Assembly (NCBI RefSeq): GCF_012516375.2
Contig: NZ_CP051204.2
Location: 2,542,001 to 2,606,000 of the forward strand
Direction of reading: 5' to 3'
DNA length: 64,000 nt
Source of the DNA: Chitinophaga oryzae
GTDB lineage: Bacteria > Bacteroidota > Bacteroidia > Chitinophagales > Chitinophagaceae
Every line of letters begins with the position of its first letter. Within the stretch, counting starts at the first letter, position 1. The notes beneath the pieces were generated by a model. It was not told the DNA's origin, did no database searches, and saw only the letters and a program-made list of their open reading frames with translations. A program made the translations under genes and the position numbers. This document shows, in pieces, positions 1 to 8,918 of this stretch.

Positions 1-1
1 C

Positions 2-2989
2 GGTACGGTGAAAGACGAACAGGGCAACCCCGTCCCCGGCGTGTCCGTCGGTGTAGTGGGCACCGCCCGCGGCACCATTACCGACGCCCAAGGCGCTTTT
101 GTGCTCAGGGCCAACGCCGGCGAAACGCTGAAATTCAGCATCCTCGGCTACAAGCCTTATACCGTCCAGGTAGGGACAGACAACACGCTCAACGTAGTGC
201 TGCATCCCGAAGCCAGCGCTATCAGCGAAGTGGTGGTGGTAGGTTACGGCACGCAGAAAAAATCACAGCTCATCGGATCGGTATCGCAGATCAACGCGGA
301 AAAAGTCAATAACCGGACGGTACCGCAACTGTCCAACGCCCTCACCGGCCAGATGCCCGGCGTAACGGTGATACAGCGCTCCGGCAGGCCCGGCGCCGCC
401 GGCGGCGAAATACAGGTACGCGGCGTAGGCTCCTTCGGCGCAGGCCCCGGCGCCCTCATCCTCGTGGATGGGATACCGGTCAACTCCTTCAACGATGTAA
501 ATCCCAATGATGTGGAAGCAGTGTCCGTGCTGAAAGACGCCTCTTCCGCCGCCATCTATGGCGCCCGCGCGGCCAACGGGGTGATACTCATCACCACCAA
601 ATCCGGCAGCGCCACCGGTAAACTGAAAGTGAACTATAACGGTTACGTGGGTACGCAGAAGCCGACGGCATTGCCGCAATCGGTGAACTCATGGGAGTTT
701 GCACAGGCCATGAATGAAGCTGTGCCAGGGTCCTATTCTGAAGCGGAGATACAACAGTTTAAAGATGGCAGCAATCCGGATAACTATCCCAACTCCAATT
801 TCTACAAGGACTTCTTTAAACCCTATGGCATCCAAACAGGCCATAATATCTCCCTGGCCAATGGCAACCAGATTAGCCAATACCAGCTGTCTTTCGGGTA
901 TATCCGGCAGAACGGCATCGTGGCCCGCAATAGCTACGACCGCTATAACGTGCGCTTAAACCTGCTCACCAATATCACCCGTAAGCTGAAGCTTACTACG
1001 CGCATCGCCTCTTCGCTGTCCACCACCAACGAGCCGGCGCCACCGGCCACGCTGGATTTCAACAACATGCTCGACATGATCGGCCAGGTAGTGCGGTATT
1101 CCCCGATATATCCCATCCGCATGAGCAACGGCGACTGGGGCGTGGGCATCAACGGCAAAGGTACACCTGTGTCCAACCTGGAAAGTGAGTCTTTCTACAA
1201 GGAAAAAGGAATAGACCTGAACGGTAACCTGCGGCTGGACTGGAACGTGGTGGAGGGACTGAAACTCTCTGCGGTAGGCGGCGGATATATCAATTACGGC
1301 GATAACAAACGTTTCCTCGCCTCACAGTATCTCAATAACATCACCACATTAGGACCGTCTACCTTAACGCAGGGCAACCGCAATTCCAATTATAAAACCA
1401 TGCAGGCGCTGGCGGAATACAATAAGCGGCTGGATAAGCACAGCTTTACCGTGCTGGGTGGTTACTCTTTTGAAGAGTTTGTGATCGACTCTGTGAGCGC
1501 TTTCCGCCGGAACTTCCCCGGTAATACGCTGACGTCCATCAACCTGGGATCTGCCGACGGTCAGACCAATGACGGCGGCGCTGCTGCCTGGGCTTTGTCT
1601 TCTTTCTTCGGCCGTCTGCAGTACAACTTCAACAGTAAATATTTCGCAGAAGGGGTGTTGCGTTATGATGGCTCTTCCCGCTTTCCTGCCACCAAAAAAT
1701 ATGCGTTCTTCCCCGCAATGGCGCTCGGTTGGCGCATCTCCGAAGAACCATTTATGAAGGATAATGTAAAATGGGTGGATGAACTGAAAGTAAAAGCCTC
1801 CCGTGGTACGCTGGGCAACCAGAACATCGCCAACTACGGCTGGCAGAACATCATGAACGCAGGCACGAAATACAATTACAGCTTCGGCGACCAGGTGGCT
1901 ACGGGCGTGACGCTGGTAGATCTCGCGGATCCTACGCTCCGCTGGGAGTCTACCCGCTCTACCGATGTAGGGGTGGACTTCACGCTCTTACGCGGACTGC
2001 TCACCGGTAGTGCCACCTACTTCGATAAATATACCTATGACATCCTCGTCAGCCCCGGTGGCAGCGTGTCCAGGGTACTGGGCTTTAACGTGGGTGTGAA
2101 AAACTCCGGTAAACTGAAAAATACCGGTTGGGAATTTACCCTGGGGCACCGCAATACCGTGGGCAAGTTCAGCTACAACATCGACGCTAATTTCAGCATC
2201 ATCAACAACAAAGTATTGGATGTAGGCGTGGGCAATGTATTACAACCCAACGGACTGATAGGCAATGTGGGCAACGCCGGATCACCTTTATTCATTGGTT
2301 ATCCTGTGAACCTCTACTATGGGTATGTGGCCGACGGTCTGTTTGTAGATGCCGGCGAAGGCGCTTCCTGGCCGGACCAGTCCGCGCTGGGCTCCCAGAA
2401 AAAACCGGGCGATATCCGCTACAAAGACATCAGCGGCCCCGACGGAAAACCGGATGGTAAGATCACCCCGGCTTACGACCGGGTGGTGCTGGGCAGCCGT
2501 ATCCCGCGTTATACTTTCGGGCTTAATCTCGGCGGCAAGTACCGCAGTTTCGATCTCAATGTGCTGATGCAGGGCGTGGCCGGCGTAAAAGGTTACCTGG
2601 AGGGCTATGCCGGTATTGCGTTGAACAATACCGCTACCGTGCAGCGCTGGCAGTTTGACGAACGCTGGACGCCGGAGAACCCCGACCGCAACGCCAAATA
2701 CCCGCGCATGGAACTGGTGCCTAACACCGGTACCGGCAATACGGTGCAGTCTTCCTACTGGATGCTGAATGGTTCTTATCTGCGTATTAAAAATATCCAA
2801 CTGGGTTACAGCCTGTCGCCCGCCGCTATCCGCCGCATTGGCATCGATGGATTGCGGGTAAGCCTGGCAGCAGAGAATTTATTTACGTTTAGCCGTTACC
2901 GTAAAGGGTGGGACCCTGAAGTCAATACCGGCGGCGCCTACTATCCCATCCTGCGTAACTACACCCTGGGCATAAATGTTAGTTTCTAA
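2..2989 (+). CDS. SusC/RagA-family TonB-linked outer-membrane transporter, 5' partial
   Basis: Outer-membrane TonB-dependent channel that imports oligosaccharides together with its SusD partner. The reading frame is open from base 2, and the visible N-terminus (GTVKDEQGNPVPGVSV) is already inside a carboxypeptidase-D-like regulatory domain. The signal peptide and start therefore lie before the window. The GTG at position 8 is an internal Val. SEVVVVGYGTQKK, the usual SusC linker before the plug, is seen at about residues 75-90. The plug follows with ILVDGIPV and VLKDASSAAIYGARAANGV. The barrel ends in Phe (NYTLGINVSF), as expected for BAM substrates. About 995 residues are visible. It is followed after 17 bases by susD and then by two sulfatases, so the substrate is probably a sulfated glycan (inference). 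Whether it carries an anti-sigma-interacting N-terminal extension cannot be seen. Confidence 0.95.
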   Translation, partial: GTVKDEQGNPVPGVSVGVVGTARGTITDAQGAFVLRANAGETLKFSILGYKPYTVQVGTDNTLNVVLHPEASAISEVVVVGYGTQKKSQLIGSVSQINAEKVNNRTVPQLSNALTGQMPGVTVIQRSGRPGAAGGEIQVRGVGSFGAGPGALILVDGIPVNSFNDVNPNDVEAVSVLKDASSAAIYGARAANGVILITTKSGSATGKLKVNYNGYVGTQKPTALPQSVNSWEFAQAMNEAVPGSYSEAEIQQFKDGSNPDNYPNSNFYKDFFKPYGIQTGHNISLANGNQISQYQLSFGYIRQNGIVARNSYDRYNVRLNLLTNITRKLKLTTRIASSLSTTNEPAPPATLDFNNMLDMIGQVVRYSPIYPIRMSNGDWGVGINGKGTPVSNLESESFYKEKGIDLNGNLRLDWNVVEGLKLSAVGGGYINYGDNKRFLASQYLNNITTLGPSTLTQGNRNSNYKTMQALAEYNKRLDKHSFTVLGGYSFEEFVIDSVSAFRRNFPGNTLTSINLGSADGQTNDGGAAAWALSSFFGRLQYNFNSKYFAEGVLRYDGSSRFPATKKYAFFPAMALGWRISEEPFMKDNVKWVDELKVKASRGTLGNQNIANYGWQNIMNAGTKYNYSFGDQVATGVTLVDLADPTLRWESTRSTDVGVDFTLLRGLLTGSATYFDKYTYDILVSPGGSVSRVLGFNVGVKNSGKLKNTGWEFTLGHRNTVGKFSYNIDANFSIINNKVLDVGVGNVLQPNGLIGNVGNAGSPLFIGYPVNLYYGYVADGLFVDAGEGASWPDQSALGSQKKPGDIRYKDISGPDGKPDGKITPAYDRVVLGSRIPRYTFGLNLGGKYRSFDLNVLMQGVAGVKGYLEGYAGIALNNTATVQRWQFDERWTPENPDRNAKYPRMELVPNTGTGNTVQSSYWMLNGSYLRIKNIQLGYSLSPAAIRRIGIDGLRVSLAAENLFTFSRYRKGWDPEVNTGGAYYPILRNYTLGINVSF

Positions 2990-3006
2990 TCTTCAAATGA
3001 CTGAAA

Positions 3007-4641
3007 ATGCGAATACCTTACAGATATATAATAGCTGCCTGCCTCTTGCTACTACTGGGCAGCGGTTGCAGCAAAAAACTGGATAAAGCGCCCCTGTCTC
3101 AGTTCTCCAACGAGAACTTCTGGAAATCCGAGGGCGACGCCATGCTGGCGCTGGCGGCGGTTTACCGTGGCAATATCACCGGCGGCACAGAGTTTACATT
3201 GTCCGACTGGTGGTCTTACGTGGGCATCGTGTTCCTGGACATGTCTACCGACAACCTCTACGACAGGAGAGGGGACAACTCCGACGTGAACAAACTGACG
3301 AGCGGCGGGCTGACAGCCACCAACTCCCAGATCACCAACTACTGGAGCGGCGGCTATACCCGCATCGCCCGCTGCAACTACTTCCTGGAAAATGTCAACA
3401 AGGTGCCGGCATCTCCCGATAAAATCAAAAGAATGACGGCGGAGGTCCGCTTTATCAGGGCTGCTACCTACTTCTACCTCTCCCAGTATTTCGGCGGTGT
3501 GCCCCTCGCCACCAAAACCATGACGGTAGATGAAGCCAACACCATTAAAAAAGCAACGAAACAACAGGTGGTGGATTTTGTGATGACAGAACTGACCGCC
3601 GCCGTGGCGGACCTGCCCAGGTACAAAGACCTCTCCGCGCCGGAAAGAGGCCGCGCCAGCAAACAGGCCGCACTGGCCTTCCTGGGCCGCCTGCAGCTCG
3701 CAGAGAAAAAATATGGCGATGCGGCTGCTACCTACAAAACCATCATCGACTATAATGACAATATCATCGACGCGAACTACAAAAGCCTTTTCGATGGTAC
3801 CAACGAAACCAGCAAAGAGCTGATCTTCGCCATCCAGTATGTGCCTAACCTGGTGCCCAACGGGATGCTGCAGCATTTCTTCCCGGCCATCAACAGCGGA
3901 TGGCACCTGATGAACCCACTGGGCAGTCTTGTAGAGAGCTATGAGTTTAAAGATGGAACGCCTTTTTCGTTTACCGATCCCCGTTATAACCCGAAAGATG
4001 TCGGTGAAAACCGCGATCCGAGGCTGGGTTACAACGTGCTCTATAACATGCAGACATTCAACGGCCGTACTTATGTATCTCATCCGGATTCCACCAAGTC
4101 TGTCGATCAGCTGACGCTCACCCGTCAGGCTACCCGTACCGGCTACTGTATCCGTAAGTACCTGCCCGACAATTTCTCCGGCGATTTACAGAACTCCGGC
4201 ATCGACATGCCGGTGGTCCGTTACGCAGAAGTGCTGCTCAGCTACCTCGAAGCGCAGCTGGAAGCCGGCGGCCCTGTGGACCAGGCGCTGCTGGACGCTA
4301 CCATCAACCAGGTGAGAGGCCGCGCCTCCGTGGCAATGCCGAAGGTGACCACCGTCGACCCGGTAGCGCTGCGGACCATCCTGCGCCGCGAGCGCCGAAA
4401 CGAGCTGGCCAGCGAAGGTCTCCGCTACTGGGACCTGCTGCGCTGGGGCAACATCGCGCAGGTGCTGAACGGAGATTTTTATGGCGCACCATTCCCCGGT
4501 GCCGTAAATTTACGCAAGAAAGGTTCCTCCGCAGATCCATATAGCCGCTGGTTTGTCACCACCAAGGCTTTCCGCGCCGGTACCGATGAAAAGTGGCCCG
4601 TGCCGCAAAGTGAACAGGACATAAACCCTAATCTGAGATAA
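3007..4641 (+). CDS. SusD/RagB-family nutrient-binding lipoprotein
   Basis: Surface lipoprotein that forms the lid of the SusC channel and binds the glycan before import. 544 residues, normal for the family. The N-terminus MRIPYRYIIAACLLLLLGSGC is a lipoprotein signal with the lipobox LGSGC. The mature part starts CSKKLDKAPLSQFSNENFW, typical of SusD with its early N-E-N-F-W pattern. VRFIRAATYFYLSQYFGGVPL is the SusD TPR-type region, and the C-terminal RRERRNELASEGLRYWDLLRW is the family signature. It lies 17 bases after susC and one base before the first sulfatase, so the four genes are very likely one transcript. No glycan specificity can be read from the sequence. Confidence 0.94.
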   Translation: MRIPYRYIIAACLLLLLGSGCSKKLDKAPLSQFSNENFWKSEGDAMLALAAVYRGNITGGTEFTLSDWWSYVGIVFLDMSTDNLYDRRGDNSDVNKLTSGGLTATNSQITNYWSGGYTRIARCNYFLENVNKVPASPDKIKRMTAEVRFIRAATYFYLSQYFGGVPLATKTMTVDEANTIKKATKQQVVDFVMTELTAAVADLPRYKDLSAPERGRASKQAALAFLGRLQLAEKKYGDAAATYKTIIDYNDNIIDANYKSLFDGTNETSKELIFAIQYVPNLVPNGMLQHFFPAINSGWHLMNPLGSLVESYEFKDGTPFSFTDPRYNPKDVGENRDPRLGYNVLYNMQTFNGRTYVSHPDSTKSVDQLTLTRQATRTGYCIRKYLPDNFSGDLQNSGIDMPVVRYAEVLLSYLEAQLEAGGPVDQALLDATINQVRGRASVAMPKVTTVDPVALRTILRRERRNELASEGLRYWDLLRWGNIAQVLNGDFYGAPFPGAVNLRKKGSSADPYSRWFVTTKAFRAGTDEKWPVPQSEQDINPNLR

Positions 4642-4642
4642 C

Positions 4643-6175
4643 ATGCATTACGTGAAAAAATTATTGTTTACCGCTATCCTGGCGGGCGTGGCCCATACGG
4701 CGGTAAAAGGCCAGCAGAAAGGACAACAGCCCAATGTGATCATCATCTATGCAGATGATCTGGGTTATGGGGATATCAGCTGCAACGGCGCCACCCGCGT
4801 GAAAACACCGCATATCGACCGGCTGGCGTCGGAAGGTATCCGCTTCACGAACGGTCATGCCACCGCAGCTACGTGTACACCTTCCCGTTATTCCATCCTC
4901 ACGGGTGAATACGCCTGGCGTAAAAAAGGCACCAATATCCTCCCCGGCAACGCGTCGCTGATCATACCCACCGACCGCACCACGCTGGGCAACATGTTCC
5001 AGCGCGCCGGCTACCGCACGGCCTGCATCGGTAAGTGGCATCTCGGCATCGGCGCTCAGGGAGAGCCGGACTGGAACGGGGAACTGAAACCAGGTCCGCT
5101 GGAAACAGGCTTTGACTACGCCTTTTTCTTTCCCGCCACGGCCGACAGGGTGCCTACCGTATATGTGGAAAACCACCGCGTAGTAGCCCTCGATCCGAAA
5201 GATACCATACAGGTCAACTACCACCAGAAAATCGGTAACGAACCTACCGGCAAAGAAAACCCGGAACTGCTTAAAATGCATTCCACCCCGGGACAGGGCC
5301 ATAACCAGACGATCGTGAATGGCATCGGCCGCATCGGCTGGATGACCGGCGGACAACGTGCCCGCTGGACAGACGAGTCGCTGGCAGGCGACTTCGTCAA
5401 CCAGGCGCAGCTCTTCATCGAAGAACACCACCGCAAACCCTTCTTCCTGTATCTCTCGCTCAGCGATATCCACGTGCCCCGCATGCCGGGCACCCGCTTC
5501 AAAGGCAAGAGCGAAATGGGCTATCGCGGCGATGTGATTATGCAGCTGGACTGGTCAGTAGGAGAGATCATGAAAACACTCAACTACCTCGGTATCGCCA
5601 AAAACACCATCGTTATTTTCAGCAGCGACAACGGCCCCGTGCTGGATGACGGGTACATCGACGGCGCTGTTGCCCAACAAAGCGGCCACCAGCCCGCCGG
5701 CGCCATGCGTGGCGGCAAATACAGTATCCTCGAAGGCGGTACCCGCGTGCCTTTTATCCTTAGCTGGCCCGGCACCGTGAAACCCGGCGTTTCCGGCGCA
5801 CTGGTGAACCAGATCGACCTGCTGGCGTCTTTTGCAGCCATGCTCCGCCAGCCGCTGAAAGAAAATGAAGCACCCGACAGCTGGAACATACTGGGCGCCT
5901 TGCTCGGCAAATCGCAACAGGGCCGCAGCAGCATGGTGGAACAAGCCGGCACGCTGGCGCTGGTAAAAGGCGACTGGAAATACATTGTACCGCAGCATGG
6001 TCCCAAATTGCTGAAAGACGTGAACATCGAATCCGGGCTGGACACCATCCCGCAGCTGTACAACCTGAAAGCCGACCTGGGAGAAAAGAACAACCTGGCA
6101 GCCACCCATCCCGAAATGGTAAAAGAGATGGCTACCATGCTGGAAACCATCAGGACCAGTGGCCGCAGCCGCTAA
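4643..6175 (+). CDS. Secreted S1-family sulfatase (Cys-type, formylglycine-dependent)
   Basis: Arylsulfatase-superfamily enzyme that removes sulfate esters, presumably from the glycan imported by the upstream SusCD pair. 510 residues with a signal peptide (MHYVKKLLFTAILAGVAHTAVKG). The metal-binding N-terminal motif IIYADDLGYGD holds D38 and D39. The maturation motif C78-T-P-S-R followed by YSILTG is the canonical sulfatase signature, whose Cys is converted to formylglycine. IGKWHLG and SSDNGP are further family motifs. Its ATG comes one base after the susD stop, indicating translational coupling. The family S1 subtype, and so the sulfate position attacked, cannot be decided by eye. A formylglycine-generating or anSME maturase is required but is not in this window. 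Confidence 0.93.
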   Translation: MHYVKKLLFTAILAGVAHTAVKGQQKGQQPNVIIIYADDLGYGDISCNGATRVKTPHIDRLASEGIRFTNGHATAATCTPSRYSILTGEYAWRKKGTNILPGNASLIIPTDRTTLGNMFQRAGYRTACIGKWHLGIGAQGEPDWNGELKPGPLETGFDYAFFFPATADRVPTVYVENHRVVALDPKDTIQVNYHQKIGNEPTGKENPELLKMHSTPGQGHNQTIVNGIGRIGWMTGGQRARWTDESLAGDFVNQAQLFIEEHHRKPFFLYLSLSDIHVPRMPGTRFKGKSEMGYRGDVIMQLDWSVGEIMKTLNYLGIAKNTIVIFSSDNGPVLDDGYIDGAVAQQSGHQPAGAMRGGKYSILEGGTRVPFILSWPGTVKPGVSGALVNQIDLLASFAAMLRQPLKENEAPDSWNILGALLGKSQQGRSSMVEQAGTLALVKGDWKYIVPQHGPKLLKDVNIESGLDTIPQLYNLKADLGEKNNLAATHPEMVKEMATMLETIRTSGRSR

Positions 6176-6186
6176 AAGTACCGGCC

Positions 6187-7689
6187 ATGAAAAAGTATTT
6201 GTTATGCCTGAGCGCTTTCCTCGTTGCTGCTACCGTGCAGGCGCAGCAAGGGAAAGCGCCCGGGCCCAATGTTATCTTCATCTACACCGATGATATGGGA
6301 CGAGGTATGTTGTCGGAGTATGGACAACAGATTGTCCCAACGCCCAACATCGACAAGCTGGCGCATGGCGGCATGCGCTTCGACAATATCTACGGCAGCA
6401 TGTACTGCGCGCCCGCCAGGGCCAGTATGCTTACCGGTTACAGCGATGTGCGGAAAGGAAAATTTACGCTCAACCGCGCAGGCATCTATATCAATTACCT
6501 GCAGGGAAAACTCACGCTGCCGGAAGTAGATGAACGCCTGGCGCCCTTTGAGCAGTCGGAACATCCGGGCATGGTGCTGCCGCAGGTGTTTAAGAAAGCC
6601 GGTTATGTGACTGGTGAAATAGGTAAGCTGGAATGGGGCTTTGCCACATCGCGCCGGCAGATGGCCGCTCACGGGTGGGACTACTACTATGGCTACCTCG
6701 ATCATCGCATGTGCCACGGCTTCTATCCGATGGTGATGTTCGAAAACGGGGAACCGGTGCGCATCGCAGGCAATACCCGGCCGGACTCGTATCCGGACAG
6801 CGCCGCTTTACGGAACGGAAAAGAAAAACCGCAGTATGCAGAACACCTGTTCATGGACAAAGCGCGTCGCTTTATCGTGAGCAATAAAGACAAGCCCTTT
6901 TTCCTGTATTATCCTACCAACCTGCCGCATGGACCGGTGTCCGTACCGGCCATCGATCCGGTGTTTGCCAACAATCCCCGGTTGACCGAACGGCAGAAGA
7001 TGTATGCCACCATGGTGAAAATGGTGGACGACAACGTGGGCGCCTTCATGCACCTGGTGGATTCGCTGGGCCTGAGCAAAAATACCCTGATCATTTTCGG
7101 GTCCGACAACGGACACTGGTTGTACTATGAAGGTAAACAGCCGCGATATGACAACATCACCACCCGCTTTTATAGCGATGATGGAGCAGATGTTTTCAAT
7201 GGCAATAACGGGCTGGCAGGCCTGAAAGAGACCAACTGGGAAGGCGGCGTGAGGGTGCCGTTTATTTGTTACTGGCCGGGGAAAGTGCCGGCAGGTACGG
7301 TCAACCGCAACCTGGTGGCCGGCTACGACCTGTTGAGCACTATGGCCGACCTGCTGCAGGTACAGGTGCCCGACCGGAAAGATGGCCGTTCCTATCTGCC
7401 GTCGCTGTTGGGGAAGAAGTCCGTCCCTCGTGATAATGTGGTGTTCTCCTCGTTCATGGGGCCGGCGCTGGTCACCCGCGACGGCTGGAAACTACGCACC
7501 TGCCTGCTGGACAATAAAAACATTTTCCAGCTATACCATCTGCCCACAGACTACAGGGAGATGAAAGACTTATCCGCTCAGTACCCTCAAAAGGTGGATT
7601 CGCTCAAACGGGAGCTGACAAAAGCCTGCGACGGGCAACTGCAGCATGGTATATTTTATTTCTCCCGGCTGCCGGCCACGGTGTTATAG
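6187..7689 (+). CDS. Secreted sulfatase, second of tandem pair (C-A-P-A-R motif)
   Basis: A second sulfatase, 500 residues, with signal peptide MKKYLLCLSAFLVAATVQAQ. The metal ligands sit in IYTDDMGRG (D34, D35). The maturation site is C74-A-P-A-R-ASMLTG, a C-x-P-A-R variant that still fits the formylglycine consensus. The middle motif is IGKLEWG rather than the IGKWHLG of the upstream gene, and FGSDNGHWL replaces SSDNGPV. The two enzymes are therefore diverged and probably cleave different sulfate positions. It starts 11 bases after the preceding stop, and the operon ends in a large AT-rich inverted repeat. Specificity is unknown. Confidence 0.92.
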   Translation: MKKYLLCLSAFLVAATVQAQQGKAPGPNVIFIYTDDMGRGMLSEYGQQIVPTPNIDKLAHGGMRFDNIYGSMYCAPARASMLTGYSDVRKGKFTLNRAGIYINYLQGKLTLPEVDERLAPFEQSEHPGMVLPQVFKKAGYVTGEIGKLEWGFATSRRQMAAHGWDYYYGYLDHRMCHGFYPMVMFENGEPVRIAGNTRPDSYPDSAALRNGKEKPQYAEHLFMDKARRFIVSNKDKPFFLYYPTNLPHGPVSVPAIDPVFANNPRLTERQKMYATMVKMVDDNVGAFMHLVDSLGLSKNTLIIFGSDNGHWLYYEGKQPRYDNITTRFYSDDGADVFNGNNGLAGLKETNWEGGVRVPFICYWPGKVPAGTVNRNLVAGYDLLSTMADLLQVQVPDRKDGRSYLPSLLGKKSVPRDNVVFSSFMGPALVTRDGWKLRTCLLDNKNIFQLYHLPTDYREMKDLSAQYPQKVDSLKRELTKACDGQLQHGIFYFSRLPATVL

Positions 7690-7696
7690 CATTTAC

Positions 7697-7822
7697 GATT
7701 TTTTGATTTACGATTTTTTGATTTTCACGAATAAAAAATGAAGACCAAAGCGGATTCACTACCTGATTTGGTCTTCGTCATTATCAATCTGTGAAATCAA
7801 AAAAATCGTAAATCAAAAAATC
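7697..7822. repeat. Large imperfect inverted repeat with inner hairpin (operon-end palindrome)
   Basis: The outer arms are about 32 bases each (7697-7728 and 7791-7822), built from repeated GATTTTTTGATTTAC blocks. They flank an inner 10-bp stem (7740-7749 GAAGACCAAA with 7767-7776). It follows the sulfatase stop directly and probably ends transcription on both strands. A sequence of the same family recurs at 44228-44319. Confidence 0.75.
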
Positions 7823-7873
7823 CCCAAATGACCCCGTGTCGGTTTTGTTCTATTTTCCGCGCCGGCGGCGTGC

Positions 7874-7881
7874 TAGTTTTG
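7874..7881 (+). promoter_or_regulatory. -7 element TAGTTTTG of the NmrA-like gene
   Basis: Exact match to the Bacteroidota -7 consensus TAnnTTTG, 21 bases before the ATG at 7903. No clear -33 TTTG at standard spacing was found. Confidence 0.5.
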
Positions 7882-7902
7882 ACATATAAAAACAAACAAA
7901 CC

Positions 7903-8730
7903 ATGAAAACAGCACCCGTTTTAATATTAGGTGGTACCGGTAAAACCGGCAAAAGAGTCGCCCAATTATTAGCTGAAAAAAAACGGCCTTTCCGGATAGG
8001 CTCCCGTTCCGGTTCACCGGCTTTTGACTGGGAAGACCCCGCTACCTGGCCTGCTGCGCTGGAAGGCGTTGGCGCGGTATACATCAGCTATTATCCTGAT
8101 CTCGCCGTTCCGGGGGCTACAGACGCTATTCGTGCGCTCACACAGCTGGCGGCGGAAAGTGGGGTGAAGCGGCTGGTGCTGTTGTCTGGCCGCGGCGAAA
8201 AAGAAGCGGAAGCCTGCGAAGAGATCGTGAGCAACGCCGGAATGGAATGGACGGTCCTGCGCTGCGCCTGGTTCAGCCAGAACTTCAGCGAAGGGTACCT
8301 GCTGGAGCCGCTGCAGGCGGGATTTGTAGCGCTTCCTGCCGGTGATGTGCGCGAACCCTTCATCGATACCGACGACATCGCGGAGGTAGCCGTGGCGGCG
8401 CTGACGGAAGAGGGCCATGCAGGAGAGCTGTACGAGCTTACCGGGCCCCGGCTGATGACTTTCGCGGAAGCGGTGGCGGAAGTGGCCGATGCTGCCGGTC
8501 GACCGATACAGTATCAGCAGGTGAGCGCCGAAGAATATGCCGGGATGCTGAAAGAGTATGGTTTGCCGGATGATCATATCTGGCTGGTGAATTATCTTTT
8601 CTCAGAAGTGCTCGACGGCAGGAATGAAAGCCTGGCTGACGGCGTACAACGCGCGCTAAAAAGGGCCCCCCGTGATTTCAAAGCTTATGTCCGGGAGACT
8701 GCAGCATCGGGGATCTGGGCCCGGCAATAG
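7903..8730 (+). CDS. NmrA/NAD(P)H-azoreductase-like NAD(P)-binding protein
   Basis: Atypical short-chain dehydrogenase fold protein of 275 residues, cytosolic (no signal). The Rossmann motif is at the extreme N-terminus: VLILGGTGKTGKRVAQLLAEK. The strand-4 region reads RLVLLSGRGEKEAE, and TVLRCAWFSQNF matches NmrA/YtfG-type proteins. The ATG at 7903 was chosen over an upstream in-frame ATG at 7828 because the upstream start lies before the -7 element (7874-7881) and inside the palindromic repeat. The gene is monocistronic and ends in a terminator at 8744. Members act as redox-sensing regulators or as quinone/azo reductases. Which applies here is not known. Confidence 0.85.
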   Translation: MKTAPVLILGGTGKTGKRVAQLLAEKKRPFRIGSRSGSPAFDWEDPATWPAALEGVGAVYISYYPDLAVPGATDAIRALTQLAAESGVKRLVLLSGRGEKEAEACEEIVSNAGMEWTVLRCAWFSQNFSEGYLLEPLQAGFVALPAGDVREPFIDTDDIAEVAVAALTEEGHAGELYELTGPRLMTFAEAVAEVADAAGRPIQYQQVSAEEYAGMLKEYGLPDDHIWLVNYLFSEVLDGRNESLADGVQRALKRAPRDFKAYVRETAASGIWARQ

Positions 8731-8743
8731 TCATCAAATACGG

Positions 8744-8782
8744 AAAAATATCAGGGGCTGATCCTTGGTTCCTGATATTTTT
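8744..8782 (+). terminator. Intrinsic terminator after NmrA-like gene
   Basis: Perfect 12-bp stem AAAAATATCAGG (8744-8755) with CCTGATATTTTT (8771-8782) and a 15-base loop. It ends in a T run 14 bases after the stop codon. Confidence 0.75.
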
Positions 8783-8918
8783 AGTATGCATAAATAGTTC
8801 AATATCAGTATAATTAACTTATCGAGCAGCAGATTTTCCGTATTGCGTAAATGCTTTTCCCGATTCGCCGGGTATAAGAACCGAACCCGGCGTTTCTTTG
8901 CGCAAAATTTATTGAGCG

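Noticed and set aside
7828..7902. Longer start for the NmrA-like protein
   Set aside because: The -7 box lies between this ATG and the Rossmann start, so the extension would not be transcribed.
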